Below, piece after piece: positions 27,834 through 36,624 of a stretch of 64,000 nt of DNA. The stretch is taken from positions 62,001-126,000 of the forward strand of contig CAWEMY010000018.1 in the NCBI GenBank assembly GCA_963810305.1, written 5' to 3'. The notes beneath the pieces were generated by a model, which had not been told where the DNA came from, made no database searches, and saw only the letters and a program-made list of their open reading frames with translations. The stretch is from JACDCA01 sp963810305 (GTDB lineage Bacteria; Acidobacteriota; Vicinamibacteria; Vicinamibacterales; 2-12-FULL-66-21). Position numbers and translations under genes: made by a program. Numbering within the stretch: position 1 is the first letter of the stretch; each line of letters opens with the position of its first letter.

Positions 27834-28495
27834 GCGCGGTGCGCGAGGCGGTGATACTCCCGTTGGCTTTTCTGACCGTGGCGCTTGCCGGCGGCTTCGA
27901 ACCCGGTGGAGCATTCACCTGGACGGCTCCTTCGCTCTTTTCGCTGGTCCTCGCCGTCATGCTCGTCGGTGCGCTCGTCCGGAGCGGCGCCCTCGCGCCG
28001 GATCGTCTGCTTCACGCCGCGCGGCCGATCCTGGCCAACGCCAATGGCGCAGTGGTACTGGTTGCGCTCTTCGCGGCATCGGCACAACTGGTCAACATGC
28101 TGACGCCGAGGTCCGGTCTTCCCCTCCTCATCGTTGGTGTGGTTCTTTTTCTGCTGGTCGTGAACACACTCGTCATGTCGCCCGATCGGATCCGGCTCCT
28201 GCGCAGTCTTGCCGTCGTCACCGGGTCCGCATTCATTCTGAAGTTCATCGTGCTGGCGGCACTGGCCGATCCCGAGGGCAGCCGGACGAAGCGCGTGCTC
28301 CTCGCACTGTTCGACGCCGCCACGCTCGGCACGATCTCACAGGCGCCGGTCCAGGCCGCCGCGGGTTACATCGCGTTTTTCATCTGCCTGCTCTACCTGG
28401 TTGCCGTCGCGATGCTGCCGCGCGCAGAGTCCAGAAGCCAGTCGCTGGAAATCAGTACTCACGATATTGAACTGAAGACACGGAGATCTGTATGA
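27830..28495 (+). CDS. Polytopic membrane protein of unknown function
   Basis: 221 aa with about six membrane segments (e.g. PSLFSLVLAVMLVGALV, NGAVVLVALFAASAQLV, LPLLIVGVVLFLLVVNTLV, GYIAFFICLLYLVAVAML) and a polar C-terminal tail. No recognised motif. Four-base ATGA overlaps with both neighbours indicate translational coupling. Confidence 0.75.
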   Translation: MSAVREAVILPLAFLTVALAGGFEPGGAFTWTAPSLFSLVLAVMLVGALVRSGALAPDRLLHAARPILANANGAVVLVALFAASAQLVNMLTPRSGLPLLIVGVVLFLLVVNTLVMSPDRIRLLRSLAVVTGSAFILKFIVLAALADPEGSRTKRVLLALFDAATLGTISQAPVQAAAGYIAFFICLLYLVAVAMLPRAESRSQSLEISTHDIELKTRRSV

Positions 28496-29955
28496 CATCA
28501 CGGTGGTTCGTCACGGTTGTCTTGGCGGCGCTGTCATTCGCAGGCGTGTCGGCGGAGAACCCGCGGGTGGACCTGAGGACCCAGGGACCCGCCTTCGCCC
28601 AGGCTACGGCGGGCAGGCCTGCGGAGCCAGGGAGCCGCTTTGGTACGCTCCGCGAACAATCCGCGATGCAGCAGGAGTGGCTGAAGAAGCGCCTCGATAC
28701 GTTTCTGCCGGCGCTGATGCGCAAGCACGGCGCGGACATGTGGGTCGTGCCCATGCGCGAGTACAACGAGGACCCGGTGTTCTCCGCGATCACTGCTCCA
28801 GAGACATTTGCCGCGCGGCGGCGGACGATCTACGTGTTTTTCGACAAGTGTGCCGTAACCGCGGCGCCGCCTGCTCCCGCGTGCGTGGAACGCATTGCGC
28901 TCGGCGGATCCTCACAAGGGGGCGTGTTCGAGGCACGTCGCTCGATGAAAAAAGCAGCCGGGGATGTCGGGCGCGGCCAGCAGGCGGAGCTCTGGGGCGA
29001 CGAGCAGTGGCAGGCGCTCAAGACTGTCATCGAGGAACGAGACCCGCGAATCATTGCCATCAACCGCTCGACCGTCTTCGCGTTCTCGGATGGATTGTCG
29101 AGCGGTGAGCTGCACGGCATGACTGCCGCGCTCGGCGAGAAATGGACCGCACGGATGCGCAACGCCGAAGCGCTGCCGCTCGAATTGATTGCCGTCAGAC
29201 TGCCCGAGGAGGAGGCGTTCTTCCGGCGGATGCAGGAGCTGGTCTGGTCGATGACGCAGGAGATGTTTTCGTCCCGGCGGGTCACTCCGGGCAAGACCAG
29301 GACGAGCGATCTCGTGTGGTGGTGGCGGCAACGGGTCAACGATCTCGGCCTCGGCACCTGGTTCCAGCCGAGCGTGAGCGTCCAGCGGCAGGGAGCGACC
29401 GCGGAGAAGCTCGGCGCGGATCCGGTAATTGAACCGGGAGACGTGCTCCACTGCGACGTCGGTATCACGGTCGCGCGCCTGAATACCGACACGCAGCACA
29501 ACGCATACGTGCTGAAGCCCGGTGAAACCGACGCTCCCGCAGGCCTGCGCCAGGCGCTGGCCAACGCCAACGCACTTCAGGACATCGTCATGGACGAGAT
29601 CCGTCCGGAGCGCTCAGGCAACGAGATCCTCGCAGCGTCGCTCGCCCGGATGCGTGAGAAGAAGATCGATGGGACCGTCTATTCGCATCCGATCGGTCTC
29701 CACGGCCACGGCGCCGGGCCATTGATCGGTCTCTGGGATTATCAGGAGGGCGTCCCCGGACGCGGCGACGCCAAAGTGATCCCGAGCATGTGGTGGTCGA
29801 TCGAGCTGCAGGCGACCACGCCGGTTGCGGAGTGGAACAGCCAGCCGGTCCGGATGGCGCAGGAAGAAGACGCGATCATCGGCGCCGACGGCAAAATTCG
29901 CTGGGCTTTGCGCCGCCAGGACAAGCTGTTTCTGATCGGGGGTCAGGCCCCTTAA
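28492..29955 (+). CDS. Secreted M24 (Xaa-Pro aminopeptidase-like) metallopeptidase
   Basis: 487 aa: signal peptide (VTVVLAALSFAGVSA), creatinase-like N-terminal domain (residues ~60-250), then a pita-bread M24 domain. Candidate metal ligands are Asp in HCDVGI, Asp in NTDTQH, His in SHPIGLHGHGAG, Glu in SIELQ and Glu in QEEDA, so the site looks intact. It hydrolyses the N-terminal bond of Xaa-Pro-type peptides outside the cytosol (family inference). A repeat-derived stretch, PAFAQATAGRPAEPG, lies just after the signal peptide. The stop codon is at the centre of a perfect 30-base palindrome. Confidence 0.85.
   Translation: MTSRWFVTVVLAALSFAGVSAENPRVDLRTQGPAFAQATAGRPAEPGSRFGTLREQSAMQQEWLKKRLDTFLPALMRKHGADMWVVPMREYNEDPVFSAITAPETFAARRRTIYVFFDKCAVTAAPPAPACVERIALGGSSQGGVFEARRSMKKAAGDVGRGQQAELWGDEQWQALKTVIEERDPRIIAINRSTVFAFSDGLSSGELHGMTAALGEKWTARMRNAEALPLELIAVRLPEEEAFFRRMQELVWSMTQEMFSSRRVTPGKTRTSDLVWWWRQRVNDLGLGTWFQPSVSVQRQGATAEKLGADPVIEPGDVLHCDVGITVARLNTDTQHNAYVLKPGETDAPAGLRQALANANALQDIVMDEIRPERSGNEILAASLARMREKKIDGTVYSHPIGLHGHGAGPLIGLWDYQEGVPGRGDAKVIPSMWWSIELQATTPVAEWNSQPVRMAQEEDAIIGADGKIRWALRRQDKLFLIGGQAP
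28589..28618 (+). repeat. Half-copy of the nested repeat element, in frame in the M24 gene
   Basis: CCGCCTTCGCC followed by CAGGCTACGGCG and GGCAGGC. The first ~23 bases match the left half of the inserts at 10160 and 61988. The second half, with the CGGCGAG hairpin, is absent. Read as AFAQATAGR, a different frame from the lhr copy. Confidence 0.6.
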
Positions 29956-29968
29956 GGGGCCTGACCCC
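29939..29968. terminator. Perfect 30-base palindrome over the M24 stop codon
   Basis: GGGGTCAGGCCCCTT followed immediately by its exact reverse complement; the TTAA centre contains the TAA stop (29953-29955). It would form a very stable hairpin at the transcript end. With no U-tract, it may act as an mRNA-stabilising or terminating hairpin, or be another REP type. Confidence 0.6.
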
Positions 29969-30077
29969 GATTTCGCAAGTCACTGACAGACCAGCGGTTA
30001 GCGGTACGAATCTGCGGTGGTGCAGGCCGTAACGCGGGCGAAATACCGCGGTGCCATACTTCTCGCAGGAGGTTGAC

Positions 30078-30341
30078 ATGTCAGCACTTGTCATCGTGCT
30101 CACCCTGGCCTTCATCGTCGGAATCGTGGCAATCGTCAACAACGCACGTAGTCCGTCGCCGAACATCGCACGTAATCCGTCGCCCGCCCGGAGACGCTTC
30201 GCAGCCCGCGGCGGCCGCGACAGCGGCGCCTGGTACGGCTATGGGGATAGTGGCGGCGCAGATTGCGGCCCCGGGGACTCCGGCGGAGGATGCGACGGCG
30301 GCGGTGGGGGGGACGGCGGCGGTGGCGGAGGCGGGGACTGA
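30078..30341 (+). CDS. Small membrane protein with Gly/Asp/Cys-rich tail
   Basis: 87 aa with CAGGAGG five bases before ATG 30078. One N-terminal membrane span (MSALVIVLTLAFIVGIVAIV), an Arg/Ser/Pro linker with a repeated ARxPSP motif, and an extremely glycine-rich C-terminus with two cysteines (GGADCGPGDSGGGC, then Gly/Asp runs). Gly-rich tails of this kind end many short bacterial membrane proteins of unknown role. Convergent with the VOC gene. Confidence 0.6.
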   Translation: MSALVIVLTLAFIVGIVAIVNNARSPSPNIARNPSPARRRFAARGGRDSGAWYGYGDSGGADCGPGDSGGGCDGGGGGDGGGGGGGD

Positions 30342-30357
30342 CGCGTGGCAACTACGT

Positions 30358-30423
30358 CAACTCCTAACGCCTAACTCCTAAGATCTTTAGGAATTAGAAG
30401 TTAGGAGTTAGCAGTTAGGAGTT
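30358..30423. terminator. Inverted TAACTCC tandem arrays between convergent genes
   Basis: Left arm (30358-30381, AACTCCTAACGCCTAACTCC) and right arm (30401-30423) are complementary over ~22 bases around a ~19-base loop. Each arm is itself a short 7-8-base tandem array of the TAACTCC unit. It lies between the Gly-rich gene and the VOC stop codon, so it can serve as a terminator in both directions. Confidence 0.65.
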
Positions 30424-30424
30424 A

Positions 30425-30967
30425 TCACGCGTAGTACTTCTTGTACATTCCCCGCCTGAAGATCCAGCCGCCGAGCGGGCCGAACCAGCCGAGCACGTAA
30501 TACATGTGGCGGAGGTCCATCAGCTCGATCAGGTTGCCGTCGAAATCCTTGCAGAAGAAAAACCAGTGCCCCCGTGGCGACTGTTCCGGTTTGCTGACGC
30601 ACTCGACGCCTTTGCTCTGCAGATAGTCGTACCACTTCGGCAGATTGCGGACGTTGAACGAGATGTGCGTGAGACCGACGCGGTTCCACGGGATCTGCAC
30701 TGGCGGCTGCTGCGGCTCGAAATGAAAGATCTCGAGCACGGCGCCACCGGGCACGCGGATCCAGCCGATCTTGCAACTTGGCGCTTGCCTCGCCGTAGCC
30801 GCAGGCGAAGGCGGGTCGCCCTGGACACCGAAGAACGATTTCACGCGCTCGGGCGGCGTGTCGGCGACACCAACCAGCGGACAGCCGAAGACCTCCCAGT
30901 AGAACTTCACGCAGCGGTTGAAATCCGAGACGGTGATGCCGCAGTGGCTGAACGATCGCGCTTTCAC
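30425..30967 (-). CDS. VOC (glyoxalase/dioxygenase-fold) protein
   Basis: 180 aa with two paired beta-alpha-beta-beta-beta modules. Candidate metal ligands are His8 (SHCGITVSD), His in LTHISFNV and Glu in NLIELMD; Glu in AVLEIFHFE is a further candidate. The fold covers lyases, dioxygenases and resistance proteins, so the reaction cannot be fixed. A repeat-derived stretch (DPPSPAATARQ) sits in the loop before KIGWIRVPGG. Upstream lies the REP-2 array. Confidence 0.8.
   Translation of the reverse strand: MKARSFSHCGITVSDFNRCVKFYWEVFGCPLVGVADTPPERVKSFFGVQGDPPSPAATARQAPSCKIGWIRVPGGAVLEIFHFEPQQPPVQIPWNRVGLTHISFNVRNLPKWYDYLQSKGVECVSKPEQSPRGHWFFFCKDFDGNLIELMDLRHMYYVLGWFGPLGGWIFRRGMYKKYYA
30783..30814 (-). 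repeat. Half-copy of the nested repeat element, in frame in the VOC gene
   Basis: On the coding strand: CCGCCTTCGCCTGCGGCTAC, then GGCGAGGCAAG, read PPSPAATARQ. It matches the left half of the 10160/61988 insert (CCGCCTYCGCC...GGCTACGGCGAG). Confidence 0.6.
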
Positions 30968-30980
30968 GTTAACTCCTGTC

Positions 30981-31071
30981 AGGCCGGCTAAAGCCGGCCT
31001 CTACCATCAGGCCGGCTGAAGCCGGCCTCTAAGGCCGGCGAGCCCCTACACGGGCCGGCTGAAGCCGGCCT
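30981..31071. repeat. REP-2 array (three AGGCCGGCTNAAGCCGGCCT palindromes)
   Basis: Copies at 30981-31000 (followed by CTAC, i.e. GTAG), 31009-31028 (followed by CTAA) and 31052-31071 (followed by CTAG). All have the same orientation. The third encodes the C-terminal LEAGFSRPV of the GMC oxidoreductase, whose stop lies at 31046-31048. Confidence 0.85.
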
Positions 31072-32572
31072 CTAGCGATTTGATGTGATCCGCCACGCGC
31101 AGCGCCTGCGCAGCAATCGTCAAGCCCGGATTGACCGCCGCCGAGGATGGAAAGAATGACGCATCCACCACGAACAGGTTCTCGACATCGTGCGTGCGGC
31201 AGAACGTGTCGAGCACGGACGTTCGCGGGTCGGTGCCAAATACCAGCGTGCCGCACTGATGCGTCGTATTCCGCGCACCGTGCGAATGCGTCACCACGAT
31301 GAGAAGGCCGAGACGCCGCAGGATGCGCTTCGTCTCGCGGACGAGCCGCCGATGCGCCCGCAAGTTGTTCGGCGTGTAGTGCAGATGGATCCGGCCGCGG
31401 TCGTCTACCATCACGCGGTTCGAGGCCGTGGGAAGGTCCTCGGACATCACCAGCCAGTCGACGCCACGCGACACCCACCAGTCGTACGCGCCGACCGGGA
31501 CCCACGGAACGACGGTCTGCGCCATCACTCCGTGCGTCCTGCCCTGCGACTGGATCGCACCAAGCGGATATTTCGTCCGCGCCCCGGCAAGATAGAAGTC
31601 GTTGACCGCGACGGTCTTCTGAAACACGGTCGAGTTCTTCCTGAACGGATGAAACCCCTGCATCATCGTCGCGAGATGCGCCATGTAGTGCTTCCCCACC
31701 AGGCCGGATGAATTGGCCAGACCGGCCGGGTGCCGATCATTGCGGGACCGGAGCAGCAGCGCCGCCGAATTGATCGCCCCCGCGGCGACGATGACGAGCG
31801 GCGCTTCGACCCGGACGTTCTCGCCGTTCCGTTCCACCTCCACCGCGACCACCCGTGTGCCTGCCGCATTGGTGATCAGGCGCCGCGCGCACGCGTTGGT
31901 CCACAAGGTGACATTCGGGCGCCGCAGCGCAGGACGAATGCAGACGACGTCCGCTTCGCTCTTTGCGTGGAGCTTGCATGCGAAGGAATTGCAGGTGTTG
32001 CAGAGAATGCAGCCGTCGCTCTCGCCGGGACGGAGCAGGCCGAGCGGCAGCGGCGAGGGATGAAGACCCATGCGCCGCAGCTCCGCGACAATGCGTTCCA
32101 TGCCTTCCGCATGCGGCACCGGCTCGTACGGGTAGGCCCCGCGCGCCGGCTCCGTCGGGTCGAGGCCCTGTTGGCCGCGAACCTGGTACAACCGCTCGGC
32201 GCGTTCGTAGTACGGCGCGAGTGTGTCGTAGTCGATCGGCCATGCCGGCGAGACGCCCTCGAGGTGCTGGACGGCTTGAAAATCCTCGCGACGCAGGCGG
32301 TAGAGCACGCTGCCCCAGAATTTCGTATTGCCGCCGACGCAGTAGTGCGTGTACGGACGGAACTCACGACCTCGGTCGTCGACCCACCGCTCGGCCGTCT
32401 GATACCGGAGATGCTTCCAGACGGCCTCGGGATTCCAGTTCTCGTCTTCCTGCGGAACGAAATCGCCGCGCTCGACAATCAGGATGCGGGCCCCGGTGTC
32501 CGACAGCGCGTGCGCGATCGTCCCGCCGCCGGCGCCGGTCCCGATGATGATGATGTCGAATTGTCCGTTCAC
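31046..32572 (-). CDS. GMC-family FAD-dependent oxidoreductase
   Basis: 508 aa. N-terminal dinucleotide motif GTGAGGG (in IIIIGTGAGGGTIAHAL), FAD-binding VGGNTKFWGS, a possible Fe-S-like or structural cysteine cluster CILCNTCNSFAC (~190-201), and the GMC C-terminal signature with histidine (HSHGARNTTHQCGTLVFG) and NPGLTIAAQALRVADHI. Oxidises an alcohol group of an unknown, likely sugar-like, substrate. No signal peptide. It follows the Gfo/Idh gene on the same strand. The last eight residues are read from a REP-2 palindrome. Confidence 0.88.
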   Translation of the reverse strand: MNGQFDIIIIGTGAGGGTIAHALSDTGARILIVERGDFVPQEDENWNPEAVWKHLRYQTAERWVDDRGREFRPYTHYCVGGNTKFWGSVLYRLRREDFQAVQHLEGVSPAWPIDYDTLAPYYERAERLYQVRGQQGLDPTEPARGAYPYEPVPHAEGMERIVAELRRMGLHPSPLPLGLLRPGESDGCILCNTCNSFACKLHAKSEADVVCIRPALRRPNVTLWTNACARRLITNAAGTRVVAVEVERNGENVRVEAPLVIVAAGAINSAALLLRSRNDRHPAGLANSSGLVGKHYMAHLATMMQGFHPFRKNSTVFQKTVAVNDFYLAGARTKYPLGAIQSQGRTHGVMAQTVVPWVPVGAYDWWVSRGVDWLVMSEDLPTASNRVMVDDRGRIHLHYTPNNLRAHRRLVRETKRILRRLGLLIVVTHSHGARNTTHQCGTLVFGTDPRTSVLDTFCRTHDVENLFVVDASFFPSSAAVNPGLTIAAQALRVADHIKSLEAGFSRPV

Positions 32573-32681
32573 TCGTGGGTCCGTATGTTCACTTCGCTCG
32601 GTGGGGCCCCTTCAGTTTCCCCACCTCGCTGCGCGCTCGCGGTCGCCTGCGGCGACTGCCCTCCGGCGCTCGCTTGCGGGT

Positions 32682-32704
32682 CCTGAGATCCGTGGATCCT
32701 CAGG
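32682..32704. terminator. Hairpin over the Gfo/Idh stop codon
   Basis: CCTGAGATCC-GT-GGATCCTCAGG forms a stem with one bulged G, with the stop codon (32700-32702 on the minus strand) inside it. It may attenuate or stabilise the transcript between the Gfo/Idh and GMC genes. Confidence 0.45.
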
Positions 32705-33689
32705 TCCTGACGTCCGCGATGGTGGCGTAGACCTGGTCCATCAGCCGATGATCTTCCTGCGCACGCTCGAGACTCATCTCGGGTTGCGTGCCTTCCCTTA
32801 TAGCCCGGAAGAAGTCCTTGTACATGGCCTGATACCCACGAATGTCCCGGAACCCCGGGAACAGCAGGCGGGGCAGGCCCTTCCCGCGCGCAACCACAAA
32901 CCCTCCGTTCGATTCGAAGGTGATGATGCCGTCACGGCCGAACAGCTTCGAGAGGCGGAGGCCTTTCAGCAGCGACGGCACCTCGCGGGAGTAATACAGG
33001 GAGCCGACCGCGCCGTTGTCGTAACGAAAGGCGACCATCATGCTCTTCGCGCGCCTGTCGTCTCCGGTGCGCGACACCACCGGACGGTATCCGTGCGCCT
33101 CGACGATGCGGGGACCGAGGCTGTTGGCGATGTGCAGCCAGTGGATCCCTTCTTCGAAGAAGGCGTCCCCACCTGCCATCGACTCGTCGTTCCGCCAGTC
33201 ATCGGCTCCCTTCAAGCGATGCACCAGGGTCGTGAAATGCGCGAACACCATCTCGCCGATCGCGCCCTCCGCGACGAGCCGCCTCAAGGTGACCGCGAGC
33301 GGCTTGTAATGATCGTTCTCGCCGACGAGCACGGCGCGACCGGCGCGGTCCCGGGCAGCGCGCACGGTGTCGTAGTCGGCGATCTGCGGGAACGCGGGCT
33401 TCTCCACCAGCACGTGCTTCCCCGCCTCCAGCGCGTCGAGCGTCAGCTCGAGATGAAACCGCGGCGGCACGGCGACGACGACCGCATCGATGCCCGGATC
33501 GTTGATCGCCTGGCGGTAGGCCGCAAAGCTGCCGACCCCTTTGTGCCTGCGGCAGTACTCGGCCGCTTTCGCCCGGTCGCGGCTGGCGTAGCTGCAGGTG
33601 CTGTCCGTGCCGAGCCCTTTCAGGTGGCGGCTGTGGACGTCCGTAATGAAGCCGCAGCCCAGAAAGGCCAGTCGCACGGGGTCAGGCAT
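32700..33689 (-). CDS. Gfo/Idh/MocA-family NAD(P)-dependent oxidoreductase
   Basis: 329 aa from ATG 33689. The Rossmann motif GCGFITDVH follows RLAFL. EKP (HVLVEKPAFPQ) is the family signature. C-terminal alpha/beta domain with EEGIHWLHIANSLG, the family His position, fits sugar or cyclitol dehydrogenases. A GMC oxidoreductase is next on the same strand; such pairs are often found in sugar catabolism, so joint action on a sugar is plausible. Divergent from the barrel gene. Confidence 0.87.
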   Translation of the reverse strand: MPDPVRLAFLGCGFITDVHSRHLKGLGTDSTCSYASRDRAKAAEYCRRHKGVGSFAAYRQAINDPGIDAVVVAVPPRFHLELTLDALEAGKHVLVEKPAFPQIADYDTVRAARDRAGRAVLVGENDHYKPLAVTLRRLVAEGAIGEMVFAHFTTLVHRLKGADDWRNDESMAGGDAFFEEGIHWLHIANSLGPRIVEAHGYRPVVSRTGDDRRAKSMMVAFRYDNGAVGSLYYSREVPSLLKGLRLSKLFGRDGIITFESNGGFVVARGKGLPRLLFPGFRDIRGYQAMYKDFFRAIREGTQPEMSLERAQEDHRLMDQVYATIADVRT

Positions 33690-33752
33690 GGAGGGTGAGT
33701 CCCTGATTCTATCGGAAACCCCCTGTTGAACCGTAGAGACGGCTGGCCTAAT

Positions 33753-34952
33753 ATGTCGCTCACAATGCGCAGTCTTTCCATCCTTACCCTCGCTTTCTGC
33801 CTGATCGTCACCGCCAGCGCTGTTGCGCAGGAGACGCGGGCGGAGGAGATCGCGGCAAAACAGAAAGAAAAAGCGGCCGTCCTCAAGCCGTATCAGCCTA
33901 ACGCCTTCGAAAAGATCATGGCGAACCTGGAGGAGAGTTTCGTCAGTCCGCCAAACGGCTTTTACCCGGCATTCGGCAGCATCTACCCCGGCGGAGGTTT
34001 CACTTTTGGCGCCGGATATCGACAGTTCTATGGGCGCACTGCCGTGTGGAACATTCTGGGCCTCTACTCGCTCAAGAACTACAAACAGGTGGAGGTCGGG
34101 ACCAGCACCCCGTGGCACGGCCGAGGGCGCTTCGGCTACGAATTCAAGGGGGGATGGCTCGACGCTCCTCAGGTCGGCTACTACGGGATCGGCATGGGGG
34201 AAGGGCCTGGCAGGGCGAATTACCGTGTGTCGAACGGTTACGCGGCGTTCACGGGGCGCATGCGTCCGACCTGGTGGACGCGTCTGGAGGGAGAGGTCGG
34301 CTTCGACGGTATCGACACCAGTGAAGGCAGTGGCCGTCACCCCTCCATCGAAACGGTGTACGACGCGGTCACCGCGCCTGGTCTCGGTTCGTCGCCGTCC
34401 TACATCCGCACGGAGGGCCTGGCGGCGATCGATACGCGGGCGTCATCAGCCTACGCTGCCAGGGGGGGCTTCTACGGCATCAGGCTCGCGAACTACGCCG
34501 ACACCAGTGACGACTTCTCATTCCAGCGGCTCACGGCCGAAGCGATCCAGCACGTGCCGCTGCTGCACGGCAACTGGGTGATTTCCCTCCGCGGCCGCGT
34601 GCAGTCGATCCTCGATGAGAACGACACCGTCCCGTACTATCTGCTGCCCTATATCGGAAGCGGGAGCACGCTGCGCGGGTACCCGACGGGACGATTTCGC
34701 GACCGCCACAGCCTGCTGACCTCGGCCGAATTCCGCTGGGTCCCGAACCGCCTCGGTCTCGACATGGCGATTTTCTACGATGCCGGCAAGGTGGCGCCAG
34801 AGTTCAGCGAGCTCGACTTCAGCGACCTCGAGAGCAGCTGGGGCTTCGGCGCAAGGTTTCACACGCCCTCGGCCATGATTCTGCGGCTCGAAGCGGCGCG
34901 TCCAAAAACTGGAAAGTGGCGCCTGATCTTCTCAACCGGCGCAGCCTTCTAA
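33753..34952 (+). CDS. Outer-membrane beta-barrel, BamA/TamA C-terminal (surface antigen) type
   Basis: ~400 aa from ATG 33753 (or 33765). Signal peptide (LSILTLAFCLIVTASAVAQ), a short periplasmic helix, then a 16-strand-like barrel without POTRA domains. The L6 loop motif GSTLRGYPTGRFRDR carries the conserved RGY/F signature, and the chain ends in Phe (GAAF) as most barrel proteins do. It is probably a stand-alone Omp85-like porin or adhesin. It is followed after 13 bases by a periplasmic protein likely in the same operon. Confidence 0.83.
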   Translation: MSLTMRSLSILTLAFCLIVTASAVAQETRAEEIAAKQKEKAAVLKPYQPNAFEKIMANLEESFVSPPNGFYPAFGSIYPGGGFTFGAGYRQFYGRTAVWNILGLYSLKNYKQVEVGTSTPWHGRGRFGYEFKGGWLDAPQVGYYGIGMGEGPGRANYRVSNGYAAFTGRMRPTWWTRLEGEVGFDGIDTSEGSGRHPSIETVYDAVTAPGLGSSPSYIRTEGLAAIDTRASSAYAARGGFYGIRLANYADTSDDFSFQRLTAEAIQHVPLLHGNWVISLRGRVQSILDENDTVPYYLLPYIGSGSTLRGYPTGRFRDRHSLLTSAEFRWVPNRLGLDMAIFYDAGKVAPEFSELDFSDLESSWGFGARFHTPSAMILRLEAARPKTGKWRLIFSTGAAF

Positions 34953-34965
34953 AGGACATCCCGAC

Positions 34966-36621
34966 ATGATTCATCGACGAGTACAGCAGGCAATGGCCGT
35001 CGCCGCGGTCGCGGCAGTGACAACGATAGTCCAGGTCTTCAGCCCAGCCGCGATTGACGCGCAGCGTGTCAAGTTCTTCTCCGACGATCCGCTGCAGCGC
35101 GAGCCCGAAACGCAGGATGCATCCAAGGTGGCCGAATGGGACATCGGCCTGGCGGCGGATCTGCTCGAGAACCTGTTCACCGAGCGTGGCGACCGCCGGA
35201 CCGACGTGAAGGCGCAGAACATCAACACCATCGACGAGGTGCCCGACTCGAGCTGGTTCACCAACCGGATTTACACGCGCGACGTGACAGTCGACGAGAT
35301 CAGCCGCGGGCCCAATGTCAACGAAGCCCCCGCGTCCGGCCGGTGGACTGTAGTCCGCGGAAAGACTACCGGTGCGGCCCCGGGCTTTACGGCACGCGAC
35401 GAAAAGGGTCAGCTCTGGTTCCTCAGCTTCGATGGCCGCGACGTCCCCATCGCACCCACGGCGGCGGCGGTCGTGGCAACCAAGCTGTTCTGGGCCATGG
35501 GCTATAACCAGGTGGAAACACATCTCACCACCGTTCGTCCCGAGAACATCGCGATTGCCGAAGATGCCACGCTGCGTGAGCATGGCAAGCGGCGGCGGCT
35601 GACACAAAAGGACGTGGACGAGGTGCTCGAACGGTCTGCGAAGAGCGCGGATGGCTCCTACCGTGCGGTGGCCGGGCGTGGGCTGCCGGGCAAGCCGCTG
35701 GGAGGCTTCCGTTACTACGGCACCCGCCCCGACGACCCGAACGACGTCATCGATCACGAGCACCGCCGCGAGCTGCGCGCGCTGCAGGTGTTCGGTGCCT
35801 GGACCAACCTCGTCGACATGAAGGCCGGCAACACGCTCGACATGCTGATCACCGAAGGCGACCGGGGTATCGTGAAGCATTACCTGCAGGACGTCGGATC
35901 GACGTTCGGCACCGGCGCCAACGCGGCGCGGGACGGCGACGAGGGATACGAATATCTGTACGAGGGTGGTCCCGCGTTCAAGCGCCTGGTCACCTTTGGC
36001 TTGTACCTGGCACCGTGGCAGAGGGTTGATTACGACGAACACCCGGAGATCGGCAAGTTCGAAGGGACGGAGTTCGAGCCGGAAGACTGGAGGCCGCGCA
36101 CACCGATCGCGGCGCTGCGACACGCGCGCCCCGACGACAACCTCTGGGCGGCCCTTCGAGTCATGGCCTTCACCGACGAACAGATCCGCACCGCGGTGAA
36201 AACCGGAGGCTACTCCGATCCTGCCGCAGAAAAGCTGCTTGCGGACGTCCTGATTCAGCGCCGCGACAAGATCGGACGAAGCTATACGTCGCGGATCAAT
36301 CCGCTGACGCGGTTCGCAATGACCGACTCCGGCCTGACGTTCCAGAACCCTGCGGTGAAGGCCGGATACGCAGAGGCTCCAAAGGGCGGTTACGAAATCA
36401 CGTGGTCGTCGTTCAACAACGGCACCGGGGAATCAACTCCGATCGGCTCACCCGCGACGTCGCAGGAAGAGCGCGCGCCGGCGCCTTCGAACGTTTCGGG
36501 TGATTTCGTCAAGGCCTCGATCCGCGCGATCGATCCGCCGCACGCGCCGTGGTCCAAGCCCGTCGAAGTGTTCTTCCGCCGTTCCGGTGGCAGCTGGAAA
36601 CTCGTCGGAGTCGAGCGGTAG
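34966..36621 (+). CDS. Secreted protein of unknown function with a possible kinase-like fold
   Basis: 551 aa with a signal peptide (to ~AAIDAQ). I do not recognise a named family. Middle-region motifs are kinase-like in order: GAAPGFTARDEKGQLWFLSF (nucleotide-loop and Lys-strand-like), VVATKLFWAMGYNQVETHL, VDMKAGNTLDML (a catalytic-loop-like D-K-N arrangement) and HYLQDVGSTFG (a metal-binding D-loop-like segment). This would resemble HipA/PI3K-like atypical kinases, but ATP in the periplasm would be a problem, so the fold may be non-catalytic. Located 13 bases after the barrel gene, so probably its partner. Confidence 0.6.
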   Translation: MIHRRVQQAMAVAAVAAVTTIVQVFSPAAIDAQRVKFFSDDPLQREPETQDASKVAEWDIGLAADLLENLFTERGDRRTDVKAQNINTIDEVPDSSWFTNRIYTRDVTVDEISRGPNVNEAPASGRWTVVRGKTTGAAPGFTARDEKGQLWFLSFDGRDVPIAPTAAAVVATKLFWAMGYNQVETHLTTVRPENIAIAEDATLREHGKRRRLTQKDVDEVLERSAKSADGSYRAVAGRGLPGKPLGGFRYYGTRPDDPNDVIDHEHRRELRALQVFGAWTNLVDMKAGNTLDMLITEGDRGIVKHYLQDVGSTFGTGANAARDGDEGYEYLYEGGPAFKRLVTFGLYLAPWQRVDYDEHPEIGKFEGTEFEPEDWRPRTPIAALRHARPDDNLWAALRVMAFTDEQIRTAVKTGGYSDPAAEKLLADVLIQRRDKIGRSYTSRINPLTRFAMTDSGLTFQNPAVKAGYAEAPKGGYEITWSSFNNGTGESTPIGSPATSQEERAPAPSNVSGDFVKASIRAIDPPHAPWSKPVEVFFRRSGGSWKLVGVER

Positions 36622-36624
36622 TTT

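Noticed and set aside
34819..36123. 434-codon minus-strand frame opposite the kinase-like exported protein
   Set aside because: The plus-strand gene has a signal peptide, operon spacing and coherent motifs; the minus frame has none.
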